From the NCBI RefSeq assembly GCF_001045435.1, contig NZ_LFNG01000004.1, forward strand, positions 62,001 to 126,000: a stretch of DNA of 64,000 nucleotides, written 5' to 3'. How positions within the stretch are numbered: position 1 is the first letter of the stretch; each line of letters begins with the position of its first letter. A model generated the notes under the pieces. The model was not told where the DNA came from. It made no database searches and saw only the letters and a program-made list of their open reading frames with translations. The translations under genes and the position numbers were made by a program. Of the stretch, positions 6,457 to 15,813 are shown in pieces. The stretch is from Chryseobacterium koreense CCUG 49689. GTDB lineage: Bacteria; Bacteroidota; Bacteroidia; Flavobacteriales; Weeksellaceae.

Positions 6457-7173
6457 ATGAAAAGAATCTGCCTTTTACTATTCGTTTTTTCAAGTTTGCT
6501 GCGTGCGCAAAATGATGTCTTGGATGGCTATCCTTCCGGACAATATTTCTATGAAAAAGGAGAATTGAATTTTCTAAAAGATATGCAAAATGCAGCTTTA
6601 GAAAACAATAGCAAACCCTGTGAAAATAGGAATGAGGAGTATTTGATGAGGTGGATCGTATTTCCAGATAGCACGATTAGTTTCATCAAGGACATGGATT
6701 CTGTGAATATTGCCAAGAATAAATGTGCTTTTGACTTCTCCAGAGAAATCTTCAAATATTTGGAGGGTTGGAAACCCGTGGTTCATCAGGGGAAATCCTA
6801 TTCCGCAATTGCCGAATATATGATCAGACCCAATGAGATTTTCATGTACAAAATAGATTCTTCACTGAAGACAGAATTCCAAAGACCAGAATATAGAGGA
6901 GGTGAAACCGCATTTAAGATTCAGCTAGACAAAGTTTTGATTCCAATTTTTGATAATTATCGACTAGAAATGGGAAACACCTCAGTTTCCGTTTCCTTTA
7001 TCATTGCGAAAGATGGCAATATGAAAGATATTCAAATTAATCATCCGGTCTTTTTTAGGATAAAGGATGATGTCCTTAATGCGTTCAGATCCTTTAAGAA
7101 ATGGAAACCCGCGATGCGAAACGGTGTCCCATACGATTTTAGGTATACCGTGCATTTAAATTTCGTGTTATAA
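6457..7173 (+). CDS. Secreted protein with TonB_C-like domain, paralog 2
   Basis: 238 residues with a signal peptide to about residue 18 (LLRAQ). It shares with its neighbours the pattern YPxxQxxYxxG at the start, Cys55 and Cys90 (35 apart), a DxxISFIKDM strand and a C-terminal TonB_C-like region ending KKWKPAMRNGVPYDF. The characteristic SSG of the domain is replaced by HPVF, so this copy is more diverged. It lies 12 bp behind paralog 1, probably in one transcript. Function unknown; a periplasmic binding role is only a guess. Confidence 0.72.
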   Translation: MKRICLLLFVFSSLLRAQNDVLDGYPSGQYFYEKGELNFLKDMQNAALENNSKPCENRNEEYLMRWIVFPDSTISFIKDMDSVNIAKNKCAFDFSREIFKYLEGWKPVVHQGKSYSAIAEYMIRPNEIFMYKIDSSLKTEFQRPEYRGGETAFKIQLDKVLIPIFDNYRLEMGNTSVSVSFIIAKDGNMKDIQINHPVFFRIKDDVLNAFRSFKKWKPAMRNGVPYDFRYTVHLNFVL

Positions 7174-7208
7174 TTTTATCAATTAAGGTTAATCTCATTC
7201 TTGAAACC

Positions 7209-7937
7209 ATGAAGTTTATTCCATTATTTTTATTTTTTGCCTTCTCATTTAACGCCCAAGTTTTAGAAAATTACCCGGATTTTCAGACACCTTATATCGG
7301 CGGCTATCAGGCATACTACAAGGATTTCCATGATATCGTCAAAGAGAAAAATCTGCAGCCGTGTTCCAATCCAAACGAAATTTACCTGTTCACGGTTCTG
7401 GTTACGGAGGATGGCTCGCTACAGTTCATCAAAGACCTGAACGAAAAAAATGTGAATAACAACAAATGCGCGTACCAACTCGCAAGAGAGGTGGCAAAAT
7501 ACCAGAACAACTGGAATCCCGCAGTGGTTGACAGAATAAAGAAATCGGCAGTGGCGAGGTTTATCATTTATCCTGCAGATCTTTTCGAGAATTACACGGA
7601 AGGTTACGTTCCAAATTATACACCTCCGATTTATTATGACAAGAAAACTGGGGAAAGAAGAAATTTTTCAAAAGATTTTGTGATGAAATTCGACAAGAAG
7701 CGTTTCAACTGGTATGACCTTTTTTTAATTATGGCGGAATTTACCGTGACTACCGAAGGAAAGGTGAAAGACATCGTGATTACCAAATCATCCGGAGTGG
7801 AGCAGTTTGATAAGGAAATCAAGAACACGATCAACATCCTCTCAAAAACCTGGAAACCAGCCACCATTAATGGAAATCCAATTGAAGACCGTTACAGCTT
7901 TGCCATAAAGGGGATCACAGAAGTGGAGTATAATTAA
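7209..7937 (+). CDS. Secreted protein with TonB_C-like domain, paralog 3
   Basis: 242 residues with a signal peptide to about residue 17 (SFNAQ). It has Cys52 and Cys87 with the family spacing, a first TonB_C-like block (VTEDGSLQFIKDL through NNWNPAVV) and a clear second one (VTTEGKVKDIVITKSSGVEQFD, then KTWKPATINGNPI). It lies 35 bp behind paralog 2. The reading frame after its stop continues into a recognisable 3' remnant of a fourth copy. Confidence 0.75.
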   Translation: MKFIPLFLFFAFSFNAQVLENYPDFQTPYIGGYQAYYKDFHDIVKEKNLQPCSNPNEIYLFTVLVTEDGSLQFIKDLNEKNVNNNKCAYQLAREVAKYQNNWNPAVVDRIKKSAVARFIIYPADLFENYTEGYVPNYTPPIYYDKKTGERRNFSKDFVMKFDKKRFNWYDLFLIMAEFTVTTEGKVKDIVITKSSGVEQFDKEIKNTINILSKTWKPATINGNPIEDRYSFAIKGITEVEYN

Positions 7938-7970
7938 TGCCTTTTTTTAAAAATAATTCTATGTCAATCG

Positions 7971-8102
7971 ACTTTATCCGAAATAGGAAAGTTAATCTTT
8001 TCCTCTGCTAAAATAAAGGATAAATGGATCTTGCCAAAAGATTATGATTCTCGCACGGAGCTGTTTCGATATCATTTACCGCTTAATTTTGAATCCCATT
8101 AA
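7971..8102 (+). pseudogene. 3' remnant of a fourth TonB_C paralog
   Basis: In the same frame as the gene at 7209, the sequence after its stop translates to a C-terminal piece containing IKDKWILPKDYDSRTE and FRYHLPLNF before a TAA at 8100-8102. This aligns with the ends of the three intact paralogs (IKGKWQPARISN and HYRLPLAF in paralog 1). There is no start codon or signal peptide, so it is a decayed or truncated copy left by unequal recombination. Confidence 0.7.
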
Positions 8103-8127
8103 TCTGCCATTCTGTCACAAAAAACCT

Positions 8128-8135
8128 TATCTTTG
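8128..8135 (+). promoter_or_regulatory. Candidate -7 box for miaB
   Basis: TATCTTTG fits TAnnTTTG and lies about 90 bp upstream of the GTG start of miaB. Confidence 0.5.
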
Positions 8136-8226
8136 CACCCTAACTTTAGGTTTGAACCTATTTAAGGTAGTTTGAAATCGTTAACCGGTTTCAAATCCCA
8201 TCAAACCTTCTCAAAATATAGTCAAA

Positions 8227-9660
8227 GTGCAAGAAAAATACATAGACGAAACCAAACAGGGTGAAGCACTCGCAATCGCTGAGAAACCCCAAAATACCAA
8301 AAAACTTTTTCTGGAAAGTTATGGTTGCCAAATGAACTTCTCTGACTCAGAGATTGTTGCATCCATTTTGAGCGATATTGGTTACAACACCACCACCAAT
8401 CAGGAAGAGGCAGATTTGATTTTACTCAATACCTGCTCCGTGCGTGAAAAGGCGGAACAAACCGTCAGAATGAGGCTTTCCCAATTTAAGAATCAGAAAA
8501 AAACCAACCCGAATCTTACAGTCGGTGTTCTAGGTTGTATGGCGGAACGGCTGAAAACCAAATTCCTGGAAGAGGAACATCTGGTGGATTTGGTGGTCGG
8601 TCCCGACGCGTACCGGGATTTGCCGAACCTTTTGAAGCAAACAGATGACGGAAGAGATGCGATCAATGTAATCCTCTCGAAGGAAGAAACTTATGCAGAC
8701 ATCAATCCGGTCCGTCTTGGTGGAAGCGGGGTCACCGCATTCGTCACGATTACGCGCGGTTGCGACAATATGTGTACTTTCTGCGTGGTTCCGTTCACAC
8801 GCGGTCGGGAGCGAAGCCGCGATCCACATTCGATTATTGAGGAATGTAAAGAGCTGTGGAACAATGGCTACAAGGAAATCACCCTCCTCGGTCAAAACGT
8901 GGATTCTTACCTTTGGTATGGAGGCGGTCCGAAAAAAGATTTCGCGAAGGCGTCAGAAATGCAGCAACTTACTGCGGTGAGATTTGCCAAACTTTTGGAG
9001 ATGGTCGCAGAAGCCGTTCCGGAAATGAGAATCCGTTTCTCTACCTCAAATCCGCACGATATGACGACCGACGTTTTCGAGGTAATGGCGAAATACGACA
9101 ACATCTGCAAATACATCCACCTTCCCGTGCAAAGCGGAAGCAACAGAATATTGGAATTGATGAATCGCCAACATACCCGCGAAGACTATTTGGCTTTAAT
9201 TAAAAAGGCAAAAGAAATCGTTCCGGAAATCTCATTCTCGCAAGATATGATTGTGGGATTCTGTACCGAGACCGAAGAAGACCACCAAATGACTTTAAGC
9301 TTGATGCGCGAAGTGGAATACGATTACGGATATATGTTCGCATACTCGGAAAGACCCGGAACTCCGGCCCATAAGCGATTGGAGGACGATATTCCGGCCG
9401 ACGTGAAACAAAGAAGGTTAACGGAAGTAATCGCGCTTCAAGGTGAACTTTCCCGAAAAAGGATGCAAAGCTATGTCGGAAGAACGCACGAAATCCTCAT
9501 CGAAGGAACTTCCAAAAAAAACGAAAACCAGTGGAAAGGACGGAATTCCCAGAACGCAGTTTGTGTTTTCGATAAAATCGAAGGCCAAAAATTAGGAGAT
9601 ACAGTCACCGTTTTTGTTTATGATAATACTCAGGGAACGCTTTTGGGGAGAGTGATTTAG
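8227..9660 (+). CDS. miaB: tRNA-2-methylthio-N6-dimethylallyladenosine synthase MiaB
   Basis: 477 residues. The N-terminal UPF0004 domain carries the auxiliary-cluster cysteines Cys34 (GCQMN), Cys70 (NTCSVRE) and Cys104 (GCMAE). The radical-SAM motif is Cys179-x3-Cys183-x2-Cys186 (GCDNMCTFC), and a TRAM domain closes the protein. MiaB adds the methylthio group to i6A37 of tRNAs reading UNN codons, using SAM and two 4Fe-4S clusters. The start is GTG at 8227, since no ATG lies before the first conserved cysteine. The enzyme depends on Fe-S assembly, supplied by the suf genes in this window. Confidence 0.97.
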   Translation: MQEKYIDETKQGEALAIAEKPQNTKKLFLESYGCQMNFSDSEIVASILSDIGYNTTTNQEEADLILLNTCSVREKAEQTVRMRLSQFKNQKKTNPNLTVGVLGCMAERLKTKFLEEEHLVDLVVGPDAYRDLPNLLKQTDDGRDAINVILSKEETYADINPVRLGGSGVTAFVTITRGCDNMCTFCVVPFTRGRERSRDPHSIIEECKELWNNGYKEITLLGQNVDSYLWYGGGPKKDFAKASEMQQLTAVRFAKLLEMVAEAVPEMRIRFSTSNPHDMTTDVFEVMAKYDNICKYIHLPVQSGSNRILELMNRQHTREDYLALIKKAKEIVPEISFSQDMIVGFCTETEEDHQMTLSLMREVEYDYGYMFAYSERPGTPAHKRLEDDIPADVKQRRLTEVIALQGELSRKRMQSYVGRTHEILIEGTSKKNENQWKGRNSQNAVCVFDKIEGQKLGDTVTVFVYDNTQGTLLGRVI

Positions 9661-10011
9661 ATGCTATTCCAGAGAGGTTAATGGTTAATTTGCCATCAAT
9701 AAAATCGCCACACTTTTCCGGACCTCTTCAAAACTTGGAGCTTATTTCGGAGAAAGTAGATGGCAGAAGAGCAGCAGAAATTTCCACTTAAAATTTTGGC
9801 TTTCAGAATTCCGTTCGGTCGGTTTTTGCAAAGTGGGAATATTATCAAAATAACCATCTGAAATCTGACGACAGCATCAGAAAATTAAGATTTGAATATG
9901 ACATTTTGGACTTTCGAAAATCTTTGGATTTCCTTTTGATGTTGCCAAAGCCATGATCTTAAAAACCGTTTGAACTGAAATATGCAAGTTTGAACCTTTG
10001 AACTAAAAAAA
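9661..10011. other. Intergenic stretch, no intact gene
   Basis: 351 bp between miaB and the sigma-54 activator. One forward frame near 9790-9950 reads protein-like for about 50 codons (for example RKLRFEYDILDFRKSLDFLL), but it has no start and I do not recognise it; it may be a decayed gene. The edges carry GGTTAATGGTTAATTTGC (9677-9694) and, inverted, GTTTGAAC-type repeats (about 9970-10005) that align loosely with each other, reminiscent of the inverted arms around the four-helix-bundle genes. Confidence 0.35.
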
Positions 10012-11292
10012 ATGACAGAACTACAATCCATAAAAACCCGTTTCGGAATTATCGGGAATTTTCCCGCACTGAACCGAGCTTTGGAAAAATCCATACAAGT
10101 TGCTCCGACCGACATTACCGTTTTGGTCATCGGCGAATCCGGAACCGGGAAAGAATTTATCCCGAAAATCATCCATGCGGAATCCCGAAGAAAACATCAA
10201 CCTTACATCGTGGTGAACTGTGGCGCAATTCCCGAAGGAACGATAGATTCCGAGCTTTTTGGCCACGAAAAAGGTGCGTTTACCGGTGCTACTTCTACCA
10301 GAAAAGGGTATTTTGAAGTAGCAGACGGAGGAACTATTTTTTTGGATGAAGTGGGCGAACTGCCTTTGCAGACGCAGGTTCGGTTGCTCCGGGTTTTAGA
10401 AAGCGGCGAATTCATGAAAGTCGGCTCCTCGCAAATCCAGAAAACCAATGTGCGGATTGTGGCGGCCACCAACGTCAATATGTTGAACGCCATCAATGAC
10501 GGAAGATTTCGGGAGGATTTGTACTACCGACTCAATACCGTGCAAATCGATATGCCGCCATTAAGGGAAAGAAAAGGAGACATCCATCTTCTCTTCAGAA
10601 AATTTGCAATCGATTTTGCCGAAAAATACAGGATGCCGGAGTTGGAACTGACCGATGACGCGGTGAATTATCTGGAGCAATATCCATTTCCCGGAAACGT
10701 TCGCCAGTTGAGAAATTTGGTGGAACAAATGACCGTGGTGGAACAAAACCGAAGCATCAATTCGGTGAAATTGGCAGAATATATCCCGATGCAGGCGAAT
10801 CTTCCGGCAGTGGTGAACAAAGCTGCGGGAGTTTCGACAAGCGAATTCCACAATGAAAGAGAAATCATGTACAAGATTCTTTTCGATATGAGAAACGACT
10901 TAAATGATTTAAAATCCTTAACTTCGGAATTGATAAAAAATAGAGGAAACAGTGATTTTAGCAATCAGGAAAAGAATCTGATCAACAGGGTTTTCACGTC
11001 TGAAAATCCGGTTCAGAATCCAAACTCGCTGTTGTATTTTGAAAACAACCCATCCCATCAGATCCATCATCCGACTTTTGTCCATGAGAAGGATCCAGAC
11101 TATGAAGATGTGGAAGACATCGAAATTGAAGATGCAAAATCAGATTCACTTTCGCTTCAAAATAATGAGCGCGAGTTGATTGTAAAAGCGTTGGAAAAAC
11201 ACCGTGGAAGAAGAAACAAAGCCGCCGATGAGTTGGGAATTTCCCAAAGAACACTTTACAGGAAAATTAAACAATATAACCTCGAAGATTAG
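10012..11292 (+). CDS. Sigma-54-dependent AAA+ transcriptional activator
   Basis: 426 residues. The AAA+ domain starts almost at the N-terminus: Walker A GESGTGKE at 41-48, the sigma-54 contact loop GAFTGA at 88-93, Walker [10 protein letters not shown] near 110, and an arginine-finger region [10 protein letters not shown]. The C-terminus ends in a Fis-type helix-turn-helix ([20 protein letters not shown]). There is no receiver or sensory domain, so it is either constitutive or controlled by a partner. It would remodel RNA polymerase with RpoN. The next gene, lptE, begins 1 bp after its stop. Confidence 0.93.
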   Translation: MTELQSIKTRFGIIGNFPALNRALEKSIQVAPTDITVLVIGESGTGKEFIPKIIHAESRRKHQPYIVVNCGAIPEGTIDSELFGHEKGAFTGATSTRKGYFEVADGGTIFLDEVGELPLQTQVRLLRVLESGEFMKVGSSQIQKTNVRIVAATNVNMLNAINDGRFREDLYYRLNTVQIDMPPLRERKGDIHLLFRKFAIDFAEKYRMPELELTDDAVNYLEQYPFPGNVRQLRNLVEQMTVVEQNRSINSVKLAEYIPMQANLPAVVNKAAGVSTSEFHNEREIMYKILFDMRNDLNDLKSLTSELIKNRGNSDFSNQEKNLINRVFTSENPVQNPNSLLYFENNPSHQIHHPTFVHEKDPDYEDVEDIEIEDAKSDSLSLQNNERELIVKALEKHRGRRNKAADELGISQRTLYRKIKQYNLED

Positions 11293-11293
11293 G

Positions 11294-11848
11294 ATGTCCC
11301 AAAATTCAAAATTTAAAATCCAAAATATCAGATTTCTAAAAATTTGGTTCATTGCCACTGGGCTTTTTTTGCTTGGTTCCTGTTATTCCTTTACCGGATC
11401 CTCTCTGAGTCCTGAAACCAAAACGATTCAGATCAATGACTTTCTCAATAATGCCGCATTGGTGAATCCAAGTTTGGCACAGCAATTTTCGATCGACATC
11501 CAAAACCGGTTTTTGCAGCGAACGACCTTAAAAGGAACAAAAAATAATCCCGATATCCTGATCGAAGGAGAAATCGTGGATTATAATCCTTCTTCGCCAA
11601 CCACGATTTCCAGCGGGGTAAACGCTCCCGGAGGAATTATTCAGGCGGCACAAAACAAAATGACCATTACCGTGAAAGTGCACTATGAAAACAAAATTGA
11701 ACCCAATAAAAGTTTTGACAGAACCTATTCTGATGAAGCAGTTTTCAGCAGCGATTTGGACATCAACACCATCGAAGCGACCCAAGTCAAGATTGTGAAC
11801 GAAAGGATCATCAACAAGATTTTTAATGATATTGTAGCCAACTGGTAA
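11294..11848 (+). CDS. lptE: LPS-assembly lipoprotein LptE-like
   Basis: About 184 residues. A hydrophobic signal ends in the lipobox LLGSC with Cys30 as the lipidation site. CYSFTGSSLSPETKTIQI and the later IEGEIVDYNPS are typical of Bacteroidota LptE proteins, the outer-membrane partner of LptD in LPS transport. I chose the ATG at 11294, 1 bp after the activator's stop, over upstream in-frame starts because it gives a proper signal sequence. Gene symbol by family resemblance. Confidence 0.85.
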   Translation: MSQNSKFKIQNIRFLKIWFIATGLFLLGSCYSFTGSSLSPETKTIQINDFLNNAALVNPSLAQQFSIDIQNRFLQRTTLKGTKNNPDILIEGEIVDYNPSSPTTISSGVNAPGGIIQAAQNKMTITVKVHYENKIEPNKSFDRTYSDEAVFSSDLDINTIEATQVKIVNERIINKIFNDIVANW

Positions 11849-11849
11849 A

Positions 11850-13475
11850 ATGAACGCAAGAGTTTTAGAGTTAATAAAAAACCCCGAATTGTTTCAGCCA
11901 AAAGACTTGGAACTGCTGACTCATGAAATTGAAAAACAGCCCTATATCCAAAGTTTACGGGCGTTGCAACTTTATGGAACCCATCTTTTTGACGCTGGAA
12001 GCTACAATGAAAAACTTTCCAGAACAGCCGCTTACACTACCGATAAAAAGATTCTCTATCGGCTGATCAACAAAAAAAATGAACCGAAATCGGAATCCAG
12101 TCCAAATGTGGAAACGGTTTCATCTGAAACATCTGAAAAACAGAAACTAAAGTCCAGTGAAATAAAAGCTGATTTCTCGGAATCTGCAGATGCGGAAAAC
12201 TTCAGCAAAGTAGAAATTATCGATGAAGATCGCATTTCAGCGGAAGCACCATTGATTGAGGAACCTTCTATGGTGAGTTTCCAGGAAACTCCGGAGTTTT
12301 TGCCGGAAATTGAAGCTTCGGAAAACTCGGAGGTGCAAAATTTTGAAGGGCATCAATTCAAAGAAACAGAAGATGCCGAAACATTCGCCACAGAAACAGA
12401 AATTGACGAAAAAAAGCTCCCGCAGGAAATTGAAATCATTGAAAACCCTGCACAATTGAGTTTTTCGGGGACGGATGAATTTTTGTCTTCGGTAAAAATT
12501 CCGCCCGGAAATCCGGTAGTGGAACATTTTGAAAAGCCAAAATCTCCCCCGAATAAACACGAAATTGAAATGCAGCGCCTGATTGCAGAGGTAGAGGCAA
12601 AAATGAAATCCGCTCAAAAAGATCGAAAACCTAGCGCTCAAAAAGAGGAAGTGGAAGATCAAAATTTCGACGTGAACTTTGCACGAACGGAATCTTTCTT
12701 CGTTGAAAATGTGGACGAAAAAGAAAATGCTGAAGCACTCCCGCAAGAAGTAGAGGTTCTTGAAACTCAAAACTCCAATGAAGCTGAAAAAGTTGAAAAT
12801 TCAACAAAAATTGAAGAATTTGAACAAAAATTGGTTGAAATCGAAGAGGAAACGCTAGAAAGCAGTGAAATTCCATTTCAATCGGCATCCAAAGAATGGA
12901 AACCTATGTCGTTTTCGGGAAACATTCCAGATTCCTTAATCTTGGAAAAAGAGCATGTTGAACCACAAAAACCGGAGCTCGTGGAATCAAAACCTGCGGA
13001 TTCGGCTGAAGAATCTTTAACCGAGAAGGTTGATTTACCGGTAATAAATGCTTCTTTTTTTGGCGAAAATGTAGCACCCATTGAAACTGATGTAAAGGAA
13101 GTTTCGGAGCAGAGTAATATCCCTGTTTTCATCAATACTTGGCAAAATTGGCTGAAAATTGACAGAAATCAATCAAAACCTGAAGAAAAGCCATCGATTT
13201 CGATAACGGAGATCAAAAATAAAGTCATCGATAATTTCATTGAAAAAGAGCCCAAAATTTCTAGACTCAAAGAAGATTCAAATTTTGTGGTAAAAGAGAA
13301 AAGCGATGACATTTCCCATTTGATGACCGAAACATTGGCGCAACTTTATACTGAACAGAAACTGTATTCCAAAGCGGTAAAAGCTTACGAAATCCTCTCC
13401 AACAAATTCCCGGAAAAGAAATCTTATTTCGAAGATAAAATAAAGGAAATCAAGGAATTGAGACAAAATAAATAA
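11850..13475 (+). CDS. Glu/Lys-rich protein with C-terminal TPR-like region
   Basis: 541 residues, cytoplasmic. The N-terminal 75 residues form a compact helical piece (KDLELLTHEIEKQPYIQSL). Residues about 85-430 are very acidic, repetitive and probably disordered. The C-terminus (ETLAQLYTEQKLYSKAVKAY and following) is a TPR-like helix pair ending in a charged helix. It begins 1 bp after lptE and is followed after 1 bp by the TauE gene, so all are cotranscribed. I do not know its function; a scaffold is possible from its composition only. Confidence 0.8.
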   Translation: MNARVLELIKNPELFQPKDLELLTHEIEKQPYIQSLRALQLYGTHLFDAGSYNEKLSRTAAYTTDKKILYRLINKKNEPKSESSPNVETVSSETSEKQKLKSSEIKADFSESADAENFSKVEIIDEDRISAEAPLIEEPSMVSFQETPEFLPEIEASENSEVQNFEGHQFKETEDAETFATETEIDEKKLPQEIEIIENPAQLSFSGTDEFLSSVKIPPGNPVVEHFEKPKSPPNKHEIEMQRLIAEVEAKMKSAQKDRKPSAQKEEVEDQNFDVNFARTESFFVENVDEKENAEALPQEVEVLETQNSNEAEKVENSTKIEEFEQKLVEIEEETLESSEIPFQSASKEWKPMSFSGNIPDSLILEKEHVEPQKPELVESKPADSAEESLTEKVDLPVINASFFGENVAPIETDVKEVSEQSNIPVFINTWQNWLKIDRNQSKPEEKPSISITEIKNKVIDNFIEKEPKISRLKEDSNFVVKEKSDDISHLMTETLAQLYTEQKLYSKAVKAYEILSNKFPEKKSYFEDKIKEIKELRQNK

Positions 13476-13476
13476 A

Positions 13477-13851
13477 ATGAAAATGGATGTGACCATCATT
13501 TTGGGAATTATTCTCCTTGGTTTATTGGCCGGTTATCTAAGTGGACTGGTCGGAATCGGTGGCGGAATTGTGATGGTTCCGGTTTTGGTTTTGCTCTTCG
13601 GTTTCACCCAACACAAAGCGCAGGGAACTACGCTCGCTTTACTGATGATTCCTGTGGGGATTTTCGGGGTGATGAATTATTATAAAACAGGAAATGTTGA
13701 TGTCAAAACCGCGCTCCTTCTTTGCTGCGGCTTCGTTCTCGGAAGTTATCTCGGCAGCAAAACGGCGATTACTTTGTCTCAGGAAACATTGAGGAAGGTA
13801 TTTGCAATCTTAATGTTTGTAGTGGCCGTGAAGATGTTTTTTCAGAAGTAG
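13477..13851 (+). CDS. Half-size TauE/SafE-type membrane transporter
   Basis: 124 residues with four predicted membrane helices. GYLSGLVGIGGGIVMVPVL is the glycine-rich signature of TauE/SafE proteins, which export sulfite, sulfoacetate or related anions. Classical members have about 250 residues with two such repeats; this one holds a single repeat, so it probably works as a dimer. The substrate cannot be told. An alternative start lies two codons downstream (13483). Confidence 0.82.
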   Translation: MKMDVTIILGIILLGLLAGYLSGLVGIGGGIVMVPVLVLLFGFTQHKAQGTTLALLMIPVGIFGVMNYYKTGNVDVKTALLLCCGFVLGSYLGSKTAITLSQETLRKVFAILMFVVAVKMFFQK

Positions 13852-13870
13852 ATCTTGCTATTGTTCAAAC

Positions 13871-13904
13871 AATCTCTTTTAAAGTCAGTTAGAAGGGATT
13901 TTTT
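13871..13904 (+). terminator. Weak terminator behind the TauE gene
   Basis: The stem AATCTCTT/AAGGGATT (one G-U pair) has a 14-nt loop and runs into T6. It lies between two convergent genes. Confidence 0.5.
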
Positions 13905-13913
13905 GAGTTGATT

Positions 13914-14561
13914 TTATTCCAGATGTTTCCGCTCCACTGCTTCCACATCAATCGTCTTCTCTGGTTTGTCCGAATTGAAATTTCGGAATTTCCTCCAGAT
14001 TTTTCTGCCTAAAATTAATACCACAATAATCAGGATTACTGCACAGATAAAAGCAATGATCGGAGCAGCCATCGCCAAAAAAGTCATGATTCCGGCTCCT
14101 GCAGTTTCGGTAGTTGCAACCACGGAATTTCCTAAACCACCCGTGGTGGCAGTAGACGCGGCGCGTGTTCCGGCAAAACCCGAACTGATCGCGGCTGCAG
14201 TTCCTCCACCGGCAATTAAAGCTAAAGCCCACTGCGGAAATGTGCCGATGTCTGCAAACTGGCTTGCAAACAAAACAGAACCTGCAATAGTGGCGAGCGG
14301 AACTGACATGGTGTCCAGAAGATGGTCCACAAACGGAATGTAATAAGCCAGTATTTCAACAATGGTTGCAATTCCGGTCGTGATCAAAGTTGGCAAACCG
14401 GCTAACCACTGGAAGTTCTCGTTCATCGGAATCCAACCCATGTAAGAAGCCAAACTCACGGCAAACATCGGAAGGAAAACCCGGAAGCCAGTTGCTGCAG
14501 CTAATCCAACTCCAATAAAGGCGCTTAAAATATAAGGTAAGTAGGGAATGTGGTCCGGCAT
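13914..14561 (-). CDS. DUF4126 family membrane protein
   Basis: 215 residues with about five hydrophobic segments, including GVGLAAATGFRVFLPMFAVSL near the start and a long C-terminal helix followed by a basic tail. Many small residues (GGGTAAAISSGFAGTRAAS) suggest tightly packed helices. It resembles DUF4126 proteins, whose role is unknown. It is convergent with the TauE gene and preceded by a long hairpin (14591-14660). Confidence 0.78.
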   Translation of the reverse strand: MPDHIPYLPYILSAFIGVGLAAATGFRVFLPMFAVSLASYMGWIPMNENFQWLAGLPTLITTGIATIVEILAYYIPFVDHLLDTMSVPLATIAGSVLFASQFADIGTFPQWALALIAGGGTAAAISSGFAGTRAASTATTGGLGNSVVATTETAGAGIMTFLAMAAPIIAFICAVILIIVVLILGRKIWRKFRNFNSDKPEKTIDVEAVERKHLE

Positions 14562-14590
14562 TTTTCAATGATTAAGGTTGGAGGATGATT

Positions 14591-14660
14591 GGTTGAAAAT
14601 TCATTCAAAATCAATCCTTTCAGCGATGTGAAAATGAGTTTGAATGAATTTTATTCAACC
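14591..14660. repeat. Long imperfect hairpin between rnpA and the DUF4126 gene
   Basis: The left arm 14591-14609 (GGTTGAAAATTCATTCAAA) pairs with the right arm 14639-14660 apart from a 3-nt bulge, around a 29-nt loop. It lies behind rnpA and 30 bp before the DUF4126 start, and lacks a T tract on either strand. Confidence 0.7.
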
Positions 14661-14692
14661 AAATTTACAAAAAGTGCGCAATATTTTGGATT

Positions 14693-15070
14693 TTATTTTT
14701 TTGATTCACAAAGTTTTACGAATTCCTGTTCTACTTCAGAATAGTGGCGAGGAATTTCTTTGGAAACCCAGAAGAGCATCGATATAGATTGTGTTCCAAA
14801 TTTTGGGATGAAAATACTTTTGTTCAAACGGTAAGATTCGCGTAAGAGTCTTTTGATTCTGTTCCTGTCAACCGCTTTCTTGAAATATTTTTTTGATACC
14901 GAAACGCCCACTTTCTGATTTTTCAGTTCAAAATTCTCTTGTGGTTTTTGTTCCAAATTCATAGAAATAATCCGCAGATTCCCACAAGAATGCCACTTGC
15001 CCTTCGCGAAAAGCAAATCGATTTCGCTCTTTTTCTTGAGCTTTTCTTTTTTTGGATATTTCTGGTTCAG
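14693..15070 (-). CDS. rnpA: Ribonuclease P protein component (non-ATG start)
   Basis: The protein subunit of RNase P, which matures tRNA 5' ends. KKAVDRNRIKRLLRESYRL is the conserved RNR-type signature helix. No ATG gives a full-length protein: a TTG start (15016) would remove the conserved beginning YPKKEKLKKKSEIDLLF, which is readable in frame upstream. I place the start at CTG 15070, with ATT 15073 as an alternative, giving about 125 residues, normal for the family. The start follows the tcdA stop (15079) closely, so the two are probably coupled. Confidence 0.85.
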   Translation of the reverse strand: MNQKYPKKEKLKKKSEIDLLFAKGKWHSCGNLRIISMNLEQKPQENFELKNQKVGVSVSKKYFKKAVDRNRIKRLLRESYRLNKSIFIPKFGTQSISMLFWVSKEIPRHYSEVEQEFVKLCESKK

Positions 15071-15078
15071 AATAACGG

Positions 15079-15813
15079 TTATTTTTCTTGTAATTTACTG
15101 ATTAAATAGTTTACCACTTCTGCAGCCGCGTATAATCCGAAGACAGCCGGAATATAGCTGATTGTGCCATAAAAAGACTTCTTGAAATTACTTCCGTCCG
15201 TCATTTTCAAGCTTTCTTCATTTTGGATTTCATTGGAAAAAACACAGCGGAAACCCTTATTGATCCCTTCTTTCTTCAGCCGCTTTCTCACCTGTTTTGC
15301 CAAAAAGCAATTATGCGTTTTACTGATGTCTCGAACCATCACTTTAGACGGATCGATTTTTCCGCCGGCTCCCATGCAGCTTACGATTTTGATTTTTTTT
15401 CTCCTGGCGGCTTTGATTAAAGCTATTTTTGGCGAAACACTGTCAATGCAGTCTAGAACATAATCGAATTTTTGCGAATTCAGAATTTCCTCCATGTTTT
15501 CCGGGTTCAGGAATTCGTCCAGTTTTTGAAGTTCCAAATCCGGATTGATGTCCAGCAGTCGATCGGACATGATTTCGGTTTTCAGTTTTCCCACTGTGGA
15601 ATGAAGTGCCGGAAGCTGTCGATTGATATTGGACAAATCTACCGCATCACCATCAACAATAGTCATTTTTCCAATTCCGGCTCTAGCCAAAAATTCTGCC
15701 GCAAAAGATCCAACTCCGCCTAAACCAACGACCAAAACATTGGAGTTTCGGAGTTTTTCAAGATTGTTTTCTTTAATCAGCAGTTCGGTTCTTTCAAGCC
15801 AGTTTTTCTTCAT
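15079..15813 (-). CDS. tcdA: tRNA threonylcarbamoyladenosine dehydratase TcdA
   Basis: 244 residues of the E1-like/ThiF fold. The nucleotide site is VVGLGGVGSFAAEFLARAG, followed by DGDAVDLSNINRQ, and the C-terminal part KTHNCFLAKQVRKRL is typical of TcdA/CsdL. It makes the cyclic form of t6A37 in tRNA using ATP. The ATG at 15813 is preferred over the TTG three codons upstream. It overlaps the end of tatD by 20 bp and precedes rnpA, forming a small RNA-processing operon. Confidence 0.92.
   Translation of the reverse strand: MKKNWLERTELLIKENNLEKLRNSNVLVVGLGGVGSFAAEFLARAGIGKMTIVDGDAVDLSNINRQLPALHSTVGKLKTEIMSDRLLDINPDLELQKLDEFLNPENMEEILNSQKFDYVLDCIDSVSPKIALIKAARRKKIKIVSCMGAGGKIDPSKVMVRDISKTHNCFLAKQVRKRLKKEGINKGFRCVFSNEIQNEESLKMTDGSNFKKSFYGTISYIPAVFGLYAAAEVVNYLISKLQEK

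Noticed and set aside
12237-12770. Reverse ORF of 177 codons
   Set aside because: Antisense to the acidic region of the TPR protein; Phe-rich translation from reversed Glu/Lys codons.
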